Part shown: piece by piece, positions 7,621 to 14,737 of the stretch
Layout: every line of letters starts with the position of its first letter
Numbering within the stretch: position 1 is the stretch's first letter
Translations under genes and position numbers: made by a program
Source of the DNA: Sulfurovum sp.
Lineage (GTDB): Bacteria > Campylobacterota > Campylobacteria > Campylobacterales > Sulfurovaceae
DNA: 15,851 nucleotides
Direction: 5' to 3'
Assembly: GCA_020719895.1 (NCBI GenBank)
Contig: DYPM01000022.1
Location: 3,281-19,131, forward strand
Notes under the pieces: generated by a model
What the model saw: the letters and a program-made list of their open reading frames with translations, nothing else
What the model was told of the DNA's origin: nothing
Database searches by the model: none

Positions 7621-8382
7621 ATGACAAAAACCCGTCTTGATAAACTCCTAAGCAATCTTGGTTATACCACACGCAAAGAGGCAAAAGGATGGATTAAAAC
7701 AGGACGTATACAAGTAGGCGATAAGATCTGCTACGACGAATCAATCAAAGTCTATCACAATGAAGTGAGAGTTGATGGTGAACTGCTTGATCCACCAACG
7801 CTCACTATTGCAATGTACAAACCAAAAGGAGTCATCTGTTCGCATAATGAGAGTGGAAAACTCATCTACTCTCTTTTGCCACATAGATGGAGACTCCGTA
7901 CTCCGCCACTTAGCACTATTGGAAGACTTGATAAAGACACCACTGGATTGATTCTTCTCACCGATGATGGAGATCTCAATCATCGCCTCACTTCACCCAA
8001 AAAAAAAGTCTCCAAACGTTATCAAGTAACACTTCAAAATCCACTTAGAGGTGATGAAGTTACTCAATTTGCCTCGGGATCATTGATGCTCAAAGGAGAT
8101 GACAAACCATGTCTTCCTGCACTACTCACGCCACTTGATAGCTACCATGCAGAAGTGATACTCACCGAAGGGCGATATCATCAAGTCAAAAGAATGTTTG
8201 AAGCTGTTGGCAATCGTGTAGTTGCACTTCACCGTAGCCATTTTGGAGAGTTTGACTTGGGAGAACTTCGCGAGGGAGAGTTTATTGTTTTTAGAGGTTC
8301 CCTTAATCAAGTCTCAATTAAATCTCATCAAAGTGACCAGTCGCGTGAGCTTTCCGCCGAGGAAAACTCAGCGTTAGTGTAA
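7621..8382 (+). CDS. rsuA: 16S rRNA pseudouridine synthase, RsuA/RluB family
   Basis: Isomerises a specific uridine in rRNA; the closest fit is RsuA, which modifies U516 of 16S rRNA. An N-terminal S4 RNA-binding domain (TRLDKLLSNLGYTTRKEA onward, to about residue 58) is followed by the catalytic domain, with the motif GRLDKDTTGLILLTDDG at 101-117 and the catalytic Asp at 104. The RsuA-type block EGRYHQVKRMFEAVGN is at 183-198 and LHRSHFG at 203-209. At 253 residues it is about 20 longer than E. coli RsuA; the excess is a polar C-terminal tail (KSHQSDQSRELSAEENS). ATG start with AAGG nine bases upstream. It is divergent from glnD and convergent with murI. RluB or RluE specificity cannot be fully excluded, so the symbol is less certain than the family. 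Confidence 0.85.
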   Translation: MTKTRLDKLLSNLGYTTRKEAKGWIKTGRIQVGDKICYDESIKVYHNEVRVDGELLDPPTLTIAMYKPKGVICSHNESGKLIYSLLPHRWRLRTPPLSTIGRLDKDTTGLILLTDDGDLNHRLTSPKKKVSKRYQVTLQNPLRGDEVTQFASGSLMLKGDDKPCLPALLTPLDSYHAEVILTEGRYHQVKRMFEAVGNRVVALHRSHFGEFDLGELREGEFIVFRGSLNQVSIKSHQSDQSRELSAEENSALV

Positions 8383-8409
8383 GCCCTCAAAGGGCTTTGC
8401 TCTTTGAGC
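8382..8409. terminator. Hairpins between convergent rsuA and murI
   Basis: Overlapping alternative stems fill the gap between the two convergent genes: AGCCCT-CAA-AGGGCT (8382-8396), CTCAAAG-N9-CTTTGAG (8386-8408) and GCTC-TTT-GAGC (8399-8409). None is followed by a good T-run on either strand, so a bidirectional terminator is plausible but unproven. Confidence 0.35.
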
Positions 8410-8421
8410 GTTCTGTCAAGC

Positions 8422-9162
8422 TTAGTTCAACCACGCTTTGGCGATTTTCCTAAGTCCTTCGACATTTTCTGAAGCATAAAGACTCAAATTGGTTTTTTGG
8501 TGTGTAGAAACAACGCCTTGCACTTTAGCAAGATACTCCACAATCGCATCGCCTGAGTGAATCAAACGTGGTACTCCTCCAAAGTGATCTCTCAAAGCAG
8601 TGGAGATGAGTGGAAAATGTGTACAACCCAAGATAATTGCATCTGGAGTGGAGAGAGAATCAAAATAGTAGTTCATCATCTCTTCTAGAATTTTTCCCTC
8701 AAAAATTCCCTCTTCTACCAAAGGGACAAAAAGTCCTGTAGGGATAGCATGAAGATTGGTATATCCCAACCCTTTTAGCGTGGATTGATAGCGTTGAGAG
8801 TTGATTGTAGCACGTGTGCCGATAATTAAAATCGAAGCATCGTGTTGTTTGATCGCATTTTGTAAAGCTTGCACTCCTGGCTCAATCACTCCAACTACAG
8901 GATAGTGTGCTCTTTTGCGTAGTTCTACTAACGCATAAGCACTGACTGTATTGCATGCAATGATAAGCAAATCAATATTGAAGTTGTTGAAAAACTCCAA
9001 CGCTTCAAGAGAGTATCGAATGACCGTATTGGGATCTTTGGTGCCATAAGGAACACGTGCTGTATCACCATAATAGATAATCTCTTTAAAAAGCTGATGT
9101 TCTATGAGAGATTTGACAACACTCAATCCTCCGACACCTGAATCAAAAACTCCGACTTTCAT
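8422..9162 (-). CDS. murI: Glutamate racemase
   Basis: Converts L-glutamate to D-glutamate for the peptidoglycan stem peptide; cytoplasmic and cofactor-independent. The protein is 246 residues and complete. The N-terminal FDSGVGG carries Asp7 and Ser8. The two catalytic cysteines are Cys70 in ACNTVSA and Cys180 in LGCTHFP, and YGDTARVPYG at 31-40 is the conserved substrate loop. The ATG lies six bases after the rho stop. GAAGG in the final rho codons is 13 bases upstream, rather far, so translation probably depends on coupling to rho. Identification is secure. Confidence 0.96.
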   Translation of the reverse strand: MKVGVFDSGVGGLSVVKSLIEHQLFKEIIYYGDTARVPYGTKDPNTVIRYSLEALEFFNNFNIDLLIIACNTVSAYALVELRKRAHYPVVGVIEPGVQALQNAIKQHDASILIIGTRATINSQRYQSTLKGLGYTNLHAIPTGLFVPLVEEGIFEGKILEEMMNYYFDSLSTPDAIILGCTHFPLISTALRDHFGGVPRLIHSGDAIVEYLAKVQGVVSTHQKTNLSLYASENVEGLRKIAKAWLN

Positions 9163-9168
9163 AAGATT

Positions 9169-10524
9169 TTAAGCACCTTCATTCATTAGCGATAAAAACT
9201 CATCATTGGATTTGGTTTTTGACATTTTAGAGTAGAGAAATTTGAGTCCCTCTACCTCTTCCATATTTTGCATAGCATTTCGTAGTACCCAAACTTTTTG
9301 TAGGATTTCTGGAGTCACTAAAAGCTCCTCTTTACGTGTTCCTGATTTGGTGACATCAATAGCTGGATAGATACGTCGTTCGGAGACGTGACGGCTAAGA
9401 ACCACTTCGGAGTTTCCTGTTCCTTTGAACTCCTCAAAAATCACCTCATCCATACGACTTCCCGTCTCGATAAGAGCAGTTGCGATGATAGTCAAACTTC
9501 CTCCCTCTTCGATGTTTCGTGCTGCACCAAAAAATCGTTTTGGTTTATGGAGTGCATTAGCATCAACTCCTCCTGAGAGTACTTTGCCTGAGCTTGGCGT
9601 GACAGTATTGTAAGCTCGTGCAAGTCTTGTGATGGAGTCTAACAAAATGATTACATCTTTTCCCATTTCAACGCGTCTTTTGGCTTTTTCTATCACCATT
9701 TCAGCAGTTCTCACATGGTTTTGAGCAGGGAGATCAAAAGTGGAGCTGTATACTTCACCTCTTACGGAGCGTTGCATATCAGTCACTTCTTCTGGGCGTT
9801 CATCGACCAAAAGCACCATCAGTGAAGCATCTGGGTTATTGTAGGTAATGCCATGTGCAAGCTCTTTGAGGAGTTCTGTTTTTCCTGTTCTTGGTGGTGC
9901 GACAACCAATGCTCTTTGTCCTTTGCCAATAGGCGTAAAAAGATCAAGAACTCTTCCTGTGAGTTTGAGAGGATTGTATTCGAGTTTGAGTTGTTTAGAT
10001 GCGTAGAGTGGTGTGAGGTTGTCAAAGAGTGGACGTTGTTTTGCTTTTTCTGGAGAGATATAGTTGATTGCTTCAATTTTGAGTAGAGCGTAGTACTTCT
10101 CTTGTTCTTTGGGTGAGCGAACTTGACCTGTGACAATATCTCCATTTCTAAGAGCAAATCGTTTGATTTGTGTACTGCTAACATAAGTGTCATTGCTGGA
10201 GTTTGCAAAATTACCATCTTCAGAACGTAAAAATCCATATCCATCAGGCATCACTTCCAAAATTCCTGTAAAAAGGATAAATCCACCTTGTGAAACTTGT
10301 GATTTGAGTATTTCAAAAATCAAGTCACGTCGTTGGTATTCGTTGGGATTTTCGACTTGAACCTCTTTGGCAATCTCTACCAATTGATCAAGCGGTTTTT
10401 GTTGTAACTCTTCGATTTTATACCCTTTGACGGGAACGTGAGTTCGATTTGAATTTTTCTTTTTAGATGTGGAGGTACAATTATTAGATGCAGAAGTATC
10501 AGAAGAGTTTTGGTTGTCGCTCAT
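9169..10524 (-). CDS. rho: Transcription termination factor Rho
   Basis: Hexameric RNA-dependent ATPase and helicase that releases transcripts at Rho-dependent terminators. The protein is 451 residues; E. coli Rho is about 420. The difference lies in a Ser/Asn/Lys-rich N-terminal extension (about residues 1-30). The Rho N-terminal domain follows (about 35-75), then the RNA-binding cold-shock-like domain (about 80-155, with GYGFLRS at 95-101). Walker A APPRTGKT is at 209-216 and Walker B VIILLDS at 291-297. The C-terminal part keeps the Q- and R-loop region (LSGGVDANALHKPKRFFGAA). ATG start with GAGG four bases upstream. It heads a two-gene unit with murI. Its divergence from ccoI across a small hypothetical gene matches the rho/ccoI neighbourhood I recall from Campylobacter. 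Confidence 0.98.
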   Translation of the reverse strand: MSDNQNSSDTSASNNCTSTSKKKNSNRTHVPVKGYKIEELQQKPLDQLVEIAKEVQVENPNEYQRRDLIFEILKSQVSQGGFILFTGILEVMPDGYGFLRSEDGNFANSSNDTYVSSTQIKRFALRNGDIVTGQVRSPKEQEKYYALLKIEAINYISPEKAKQRPLFDNLTPLYASKQLKLEYNPLKLTGRVLDLFTPIGKGQRALVVAPPRTGKTELLKELAHGITYNNPDASLMVLLVDERPEEVTDMQRSVRGEVYSSTFDLPAQNHVRTAEMVIEKAKRRVEMGKDVIILLDSITRLARAYNTVTPSSGKVLSGGVDANALHKPKRFFGAARNIEEGGSLTIIATALIETGSRMDEVIFEEFKGTGNSEVVLSRHVSERRIYPAIDVTKSGTRKEELLVTPEILQKVWVLRNAMQNMEEVEGLKFLYSKMSKTKSNDEFLSLMNEGA

Positions 10525-10630
10525 AGGTCCTCATTGGATTGATTTTGTAGATGAAGTTGTGTAGATAGCAGTAGTCTTAATTTGAAACTTTATATTCGAA
10601 AATTTTAGTCTATCTAACCTAAATTTTAGA
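10525..10630 (-). promoter_or_regulatory. rho upstream region with candidate -10
   Basis: On the minus strand TATAAA (10594 down to 10589) lies 17 bases after TTAGAT, a poor -35. This would leave an untranslated leader of about 55 bases before the rho ATG. An imperfect AT-rich palindrome, TAACCTAAA-T-TTTAGATTA (10615-10633), overlaps the stop codon of the upstream gene and may be a weak terminator. Low certainty. Confidence 0.3.
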
Positions 10631-11020
10631 TTAGCTAAGAGCATAATAGAGCATTGTAGGATAGAGTATTGCACCTAAAAAAAAGTACCAAAAAGGGAGT
10701 TTTTTGATGAGGATTTGAGCAAGTTCTTTTGGAATTGTTTTTTGATTAAAAACTTGATCTAATATCTCAAGTTTGAGAAAAATATCAAAAACTTTAATAG
10801 CAATCATTAGCACCACTGTTAGATTTAATATATTAGTTTGCAGTACAACAAAAAGAAGAAAATAAAATCCTGGATGGATTAAAAAAAAGAGAAAAATGCT
10901 TTTAGTGTAGTATTTTTTGAGTTTTTGGAGTACTTCTAATAGCGTCGATGCACGCTGGAGATAACCTTCAAGAAGTTCAAAAAGAAATAAAAAAATGGTC
11001 AGTTCAAAAATTGTTTGCAT
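10631..11020 (-). CDS. Small hypothetical membrane protein
   Basis: A 129-residue, very hydrophobic protein that I do not recognise. Hydrophobic stretches lie at about 4-17, 41-61 (SIFLFFLIHPGFYFLLFVVL), 66-84 and 109-128, suggesting three or four membrane segments. Short Lys-rich stretches (around 33-40 and 92-107) separate them. The protein has no cysteines and no recognisable catalytic motif. The ATG at 11020 has no clear ribosome-binding site, and the region upstream is shared with the divergent ccoI promoter area. It is followed by rho on the same strand 106 bases later. Its place beside rho and the cbb3 assembly genes may be only positional. A real gene is likely because of its length and coherent membrane pattern. 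Confidence 0.65.
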   Translation of the reverse strand: MQTIFELTIFLFLFELLEGYLQRASTLLEVLQKLKKYYTKSIFLFFLIHPGFYFLLFVVLQTNILNLTVVLMIAIKVFDIFLKLEILDQVFNQKTIPKELAQILIKKLPFWYFFLGAILYPTMLYYALS

Positions 11021-11094
11021 TCATTGATTTTACTATATTTGGATAAAATTCATCCATTGCCGTTTTCTAAAAGACTTTTATTAAGGAAATCCAT

Positions 11095-13524
11095 TTGTCA
11101 AACTGTATCTGTAGCCATTGCCACTTGAGTTTTGATGAGAGTGTGATGATCAAAGAGGATTCTGGTGATGAAACACTCTACTTTTGTTGCAAAGGGTGTC
11201 AAGGAGTCTATCATCTGCTCAAAAGCGAAGGATTGGGAAGTTTTTATGAAAAGCTTGGAGACAGGACGATTCAGCCTGCGACTTTGGCGATTGATATCTC
11301 TTCGAGTCAATTAGAGAAGTTTGATCTTGAAGGTTTTGCTAAACGCTATATTACGACAGATAGCGAAGGACTGAATACGATTCATCTTGTCATAGAAGGG
11401 ATTCATTGTTCTGCGTGTGTGTGGCTGAATGAAAAAGTTCTTCATAAAACGCATGGCGTTCTTGAAGCCTCTATCAACTACACAAACAACAAAGCCAAAG
11501 TAGTATGGAATCCATTGGAGATAAAACTTTCACAGATTATCCAAACAATTCAATCTATTGGCTACAACGCCTATCCGTATGATCCAAAACTTCAAGAGGA
11601 GCGTGCGTCTAAAACCCGTCGAAGTTATTATATGCGAATGCTTGTTGCAGTGTTTGGAACGATGAATATTATGTGGCTTGCGGTTGCACACTATGCAGGA
11701 TATTTTAGTGGTATGCAACAATCTTTCAAAGATATTTTGAATGTAGCCGAGTTTATTTTAGCAACTCCAGTGCTTTTTTATTCGGGATGGATATTTTTTC
11801 GTGGTGCTTATTATGGATATAAAAATCGCATAGTAAATATGGATACATTGGTTGCGTCAGGTGCTTCTTTGGCTTATGCATATTCCATTTATGCGATGGT
11901 TTCGCAACGCGGTGAGGTTTATTTCGATTCAGTAACGATGATTATCACTTTTGTGTTGGTGGGAAAATATTTTGAGGTGTTAAGCAAAAAACAAGCAGTG
12001 GATACATTAGATCACATTATGGGAACTACTCCAACTGAAGCGACTCTAATCAAAGATGGTGTCAAATCAATCGTAAGTATCGAAAATATTCAAGTAGGCG
12101 ATACTCTTGAACTCAAAGCAGGTGAAAAAGTAGGAATAGACGGAGTGATACTCTTTGGCGGTGCGTCGTTTGATGAAAGTTCGCTTACAGGAGAGAGTGA
12201 GCCACTTTACAAACAAAAAGGCGATGCGATACTGAGTGGTTCTATTTGTTTGGATTCTACAGTGCAGTATGAAGCAACAAAAGACGCTTCCAATTCTCTT
12301 CTTACTTCCATCGTGACACTGCTTGAGACTTCTATCACCAAAAAACCAAAAATAGAGCAGTTGGCAAATAGAATATCAGGATATTTTTCGACGACTATTT
12401 TAGTGATTGCGTTATTGACTTTTATTGGATGGTTATATGCTACAGGTGATTTTGAAATCGCATTGATTACAGCGATTTCAGTAGTGGTGATTGCGTGTCC
12501 ATGTGCATTGGGACTCGCTACGCCAATGGCGACACTTGTAGGAATATCAGTGGCAGCAAAACGTAATATTCTTTTTAAAGAAGCGACTTTTTTAGAAACC
12601 ATGGCAAAAAGTAAACGTTTAGCATTGGATAAGACAGGTACGATTACCGAGGGTAAACCATCGGTAGTTTTTGAAAAAAAAATAGCCGATTATGATCACA
12701 ATCTTCTTTATAGTTTGGTTTCAACCTCCAATCATCCAATTTCAAAAGGAGTACGAAGTTATCTACTGAGTAGTTACGAATCTTTTGTGGAGTATCCGCT
12801 AATGAGTCTAAAAACAGTGCAAGCTAGAGGAGTAGAAGCGGTGTGTCAAGGCAAAAATCTTTTTGGCGGTAACTCTCTTTATTTGGAAGAGCATGGCGTT
12901 TTGGTTGGAAATAAAGAGAGTGACAATACACTCTTTTTCTTTGCGATTGATGGTATTTTGGTGACGTGGTTTGAGCTTCAAGATACTATAAGGGTTGGTT
13001 CTAAAGAGGCGATTTCAAATATCAAAAAACTTGGTATCAAAGTAGCAATGATCACAGGCGATAGAGAACAAACTGCACAAAAAGTAGCGATTCAAGTAGG
13101 TATAGATGAGGTTTATGCTGGAGTATTGCCACATCAAAAAGCATCACAAATTGATACGTTTCATAATCAAGGTGAGATTGTAGTCATGGCAGGAGATGGA
13201 ATCAACGATACGATTGCTTTGACATCATCAGATATTGCGATTGCCATGGGAAGTGGTGCTGATGTGGCACTTTCGGTGAGTGATGTGATTTTGATGGATG
13301 AGAGTTTGGAGCGTCTTTATGAGGCGTATTTGATTTCGCGTCGTACGTTTCAAGCAGTCAAAGAGAATTTGGGTTTCTCTTTGGTCTATAATTTTTTTGC
13401 TGTTCCTTTGGCTGTGGCAGGATTTATCAATCCGCTTTATGCTGCACTCTCGATGAGTTTAAGTTCATTAGTAGTAGTGGGAAATTCATTACGTATCAAA
13501 CGTATTGGATTTAAAAATAAGTAG
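11095..13524 (+). CDS. ccoI: Copper-exporting P1B ATPase for cbb3 oxidase assembly (CcoI/FixI type)
   Basis: Inner-membrane P1B-type ATPase predicted to move Cu(I) to the periplasmic side for the CuB site of cytochrome cbb3 oxidase. It is 809 residues. The N-terminal metal-binding region has C4/C6/C9 and CCKGC at 31-35, the extra domain typical of CcoI. A heavy-metal-associated domain with CSAC at 105-108 follows. The transport motif CPC is at 468-470, TGES at 365-368, the phosphorylated Asp512 in DKTGT, the HP motif at 547-548 and GDGIND at 700-705. Hydrophobic segments flank these as in the family. The start is TTG with AAGGA seven bases upstream; no ATG fits the conserved N-terminus. The adjacent ccoS supports CcoI over a general CopA exporter. 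The TAG stop coincides with the first bases of a long inverted repeat. Confidence 0.92.
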   Translation: MSNCICSHCHLSFDESVMIKEDSGDETLYFCCKGCQGVYHLLKSEGLGSFYEKLGDRTIQPATLAIDISSSQLEKFDLEGFAKRYITTDSEGLNTIHLVIEGIHCSACVWLNEKVLHKTHGVLEASINYTNNKAKVVWNPLEIKLSQIIQTIQSIGYNAYPYDPKLQEERASKTRRSYYMRMLVAVFGTMNIMWLAVAHYAGYFSGMQQSFKDILNVAEFILATPVLFYSGWIFFRGAYYGYKNRIVNMDTLVASGASLAYAYSIYAMVSQRGEVYFDSVTMIITFVLVGKYFEVLSKKQAVDTLDHIMGTTPTEATLIKDGVKSIVSIENIQVGDTLELKAGEKVGIDGVILFGGASFDESSLTGESEPLYKQKGDAILSGSICLDSTVQYEATKDASNSLLTSIVTLLETSITKKPKIEQLANRISGYFSTTILVIALLTFIGWLYATGDFEIALITAISVVVIACPCALGLATPMATLVGISVAAKRNILFKEATFLETMAKSKRLALDKTGTITEGKPSVVFEKKIADYDHNLLYSLVSTSNHPISKGVRSYLLSSYESFVEYPLMSLKTVQARGVEAVCQGKNLFGGNSLYLEEHGVLVGNKESDNTLFFFAIDGILVTWFELQDTIRVGSKEAISNIKKLGIKVAMITGDREQTAQKVAIQVGIDEVYAGVLPHQKASQIDTFHNQGEIVVMAGDGINDTIALTSSDIAIAMGSGADVALSVSDVILMDESLERLYEAYLISRRTFQAVKENLGFSLVYNFFAVPLAVAGFINPLYAALSMSLSSLVVVGNSLRIKRIGFKNK

Positions 13525-13676
13525 CTGACCTTACGCACTTTTGTAAAAAAGTGCGTAAAACCTCTATCACTCTCGAAAAACTTGTTTTTCGTAGCTTTAT
13601 GGGGTTATAGGGACAATTTTGTCCCTGCCACTCAAACAAACTTGTTCGTTTGAGTGTGTAACATTCAGTAAGTAGG
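13522..13676 (+). repeat. Left arm of inverted repeat flanking ccoS
   Basis: The core arm is 13522-13661; weaker similarity runs on to about 13676. It matches the reverse complement of 13954-14092 at roughly 88% by hand alignment, with two small gaps. Four consecutive hairpins are visible: TTACGCACTTTT-GTAA-AAAAGTGCGTAA (13531-13558, perfect 12-bp stem); CGAAAAAC-TT-GTTTTTCG (13574-13591); AGGGACAA-TT-TTGTCCCT (13609-13626); and CACTCAAACAAAC-TT-GTTCGTTTGAGTG (13629-13656, one mismatch). It starts at the stop codon of ccoI. Confidence 0.85.
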
Positions 13677-13683
13677 AAAAAAG

Positions 13684-13917
13684 ATGTCTGAAAATATAGT
13701 CATAATGATGATTGGAGTCTCTACGTTTCTTGGGGCTATGGGACTTGTAGCTCTGCTTTGGGGAGTTAAAACTGGACAGTTTGAAGATCGTTCTAAATTT
13801 ATCGACGCTTCTCATTTTGATAACGAAGAGGATCTCAAAGATGCTGCGATGATGGACGAAAAACGCACACAATACAAAAAAAAGACCAAAGAGCATCGTT
13901 ATTCACCTCCTGATTAA
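13684..13917 (+). CDS. ccoS: cbb3-type cytochrome oxidase assembly protein CcoS
   Basis: Small inner-membrane protein needed in other bacteria for cofactor insertion into cbb3 oxidase. It is 77 residues, with one N-terminal membrane segment (about residues 5-27, IVIMMIGVSTFLGAMGLVAL). The CcoS-type motif follows: W-x-x-K-x-G-Q-F-E-D (WGVKTGQFED, about 26-35), then an acidic stretch and a basic, polar tail. ATG start with AGGA six bases upstream. It is preceded by ccoI, as in known cbb3 assembly clusters, but here 159 bases of hairpin-rich repeat separate the two genes. The same repeat, inverted, follows the gene, so ccoS sits alone in the loop of a long inverted repeat. The structural genes ccoNOQP are not in this window. 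Family assignment rests on motif, size and neighbour. Confidence 0.88.
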   Translation: MSENIVIMMIGVSTFLGAMGLVALLWGVKTGQFEDRSKFIDASHFDNEEDLKDAAMMDEKRTQYKKKTKEHRYSPPD

Positions 13918-13938
13918 ATCACGAAGATACCAAAAACT

Positions 13939-14092
13939 TTATTCTAACTGATATTACACACTCAAACGAACAAGTTTGTTTGAGTTGCAGGGACAAAATT
14001 GTCCCTGCAACCCCCTAAAGCTACTAAAAACAAGTTTTTTTGAGATTTATAGAGATTTTATCTATTTTTGCAAAAGTGCATAAGGTCAGTTA
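13939..14092 (-). repeat. Right arm of inverted repeat flanking ccoS
   Basis: The core arm is 13954-14092; weak similarity extends inward to about 13939. Hairpins on the plus strand are CTCAAACGAAC-AA-GTTTGTTTGAG (13961-13984, with a G-T pair) and GTTGCAGGGACAA-AA-TTGTCCCTGCAAC (13984-14011, perfect 13-bp stem). A weakened AAAAAC-AA-GTTTTT stem also lies here. The outermost hairpin of the left arm is not preserved: only the half TTATGCACTTTTG (reverse complement) remains recognisable. The outer end carries the -35 hexamer of the downstream promoter candidate. Confidence 0.85.
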
Positions 14093-14096
14093 TGAT
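14068..14096 (+). promoter_or_regulatory. Sigma-70-type promoter candidate for the YfaZ-like gene
   Basis: TTGCAA (14068-14073), a 17-base spacer and TATGAT (14091-14096) match the sigma-70 consensus at 4/6 and 5/6. Transcription would start near 14103, about 40 bases before the chosen start codon. The -35 and spacer lie inside the repeat arm; the -10 straddles its outer edge. Confidence 0.5.
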
Positions 14097-14141
14097 ATGA
14101 TTTCGCATCTTCAAACGACTGGTAAAAAAGGAACACAGATA

Positions 14142-14711
14142 ATGATGAAAAAGCTCTTGATACTTTTATTGACATCGCTTTTTACCTCTTCGCTTTTTGC
14201 TGAAAACTCTATCGGAATTAATGCTAACGATAACTCTGCAGAATTTGACACTACATTTAACTTTAACTCATTTACAGGATATGAAGTCGGAACCGATTAT
14301 GCGTTTGATATTAGTAGCCTTTCAGCCAATGGAAGGTCTCTTTTTACAGTTGGATATATCGGAGAGGGACAACCACAAGGAACCAATAAAGTAAAAGTTG
14401 GATTTGGTATCAAAGCCACGTTTAGTAAAAGTTTTTATGCGATTCCGTTGATGGTCAAAATTGCTTATCCACTTCCTATCAATAGAAAAATTCCTCCTAC
14501 AGATATCAGCATAGCTTATACTTACGCTCCTTATGCTCTTACTTTTTCTGATGATGGCAAGCAGTTTTCTGAAATCCGTCTTTTGGCGGATATGGAAGTG
14601 ATTGATAATGTTCATATTTATGGTGGATATCGTACTATAGATACAGATTATATTACATATTCATACAATATGGACAGTAGTTTTTTTGCAGGACTTAAAT
14701 TAAGTTTCTAA
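14142..14711 (+). CDS. YfaZ-like outer membrane beta-barrel protein
   Basis: Predicted secreted protein of 189 residues that forms a small outer-membrane barrel. A signal peptide is clear: MMKKLLILLLTSLFTSSLFA, with cleavage likely before EN. The mature part alternates hydrophobic and polar residues in many short strands and ends in LKLSF, with the C-terminal Phe expected for BAM-dependent insertion. The pattern resembles the YfaZ family, whose function is not established. I choose ATG 14142 (next ATG at 14145) because AGGA lies nine bases upstream and the signal peptide follows directly. The frame is open further upstream to about 14040, but that part is repeat sequence. galE begins 26 bases downstream and is probably co-transcribed. 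The outer-membrane call is firm; the family name is less so. Confidence 0.7.
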   Translation: MMKKLLILLLTSLFTSSLFAENSIGINANDNSAEFDTTFNFNSFTGYEVGTDYAFDISSLSANGRSLFTVGYIGEGQPQGTNKVKVGFGIKATFSKSFYAIPLMVKIAYPLPINRKIPPTDISIAYTYAPYALTFSDDGKQFSEIRLLADMEVIDNVHIYGGYRTIDTDYITYSYNMDSSFFAGLKLSF

Positions 14712-14737
14712 ATTTTTATTAAAGGAAAGGGGCATTT

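Noticed and set aside
7473..7655. N-terminal 61-residue extension of GlnD
   Set aside because: The extension overlaps the divergent rsuA start and its promoter region, has no ribosome-binding site and lacks GlnD character. ATG 7472 has a good site.
9819..10244. 141-codon minus-strand frame inside rho
   Set aside because: It is an out-of-frame shadow of rho on the same strand. Low-complexity translation without a plausible start.
12207..12602. 131-codon antisense frame in ccoI
   Set aside because: It lies opposite the most conserved ATPase region (CPC and phosphorylation motifs), so its openness reflects codon use of ccoI.
13531..13558. Intrinsic terminator of ccoI
   Set aside because: The 12-bp hairpin is strong but no T-run follows on the plus strand, so simple intrinsic termination is unlikely.
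13531..13656. CRISPR array in the hairpin-rich region
   Set aside because: The units are different palindromes, not equal direct repeats with spacers, and no cas gene is present.
14040..14141. 34-residue upstream extension of the YfaZ-like protein
   Set aside because: It translates repeat-arm and promoter sequence. The signal peptide begins at 14142, where a ribosome-binding site is present.
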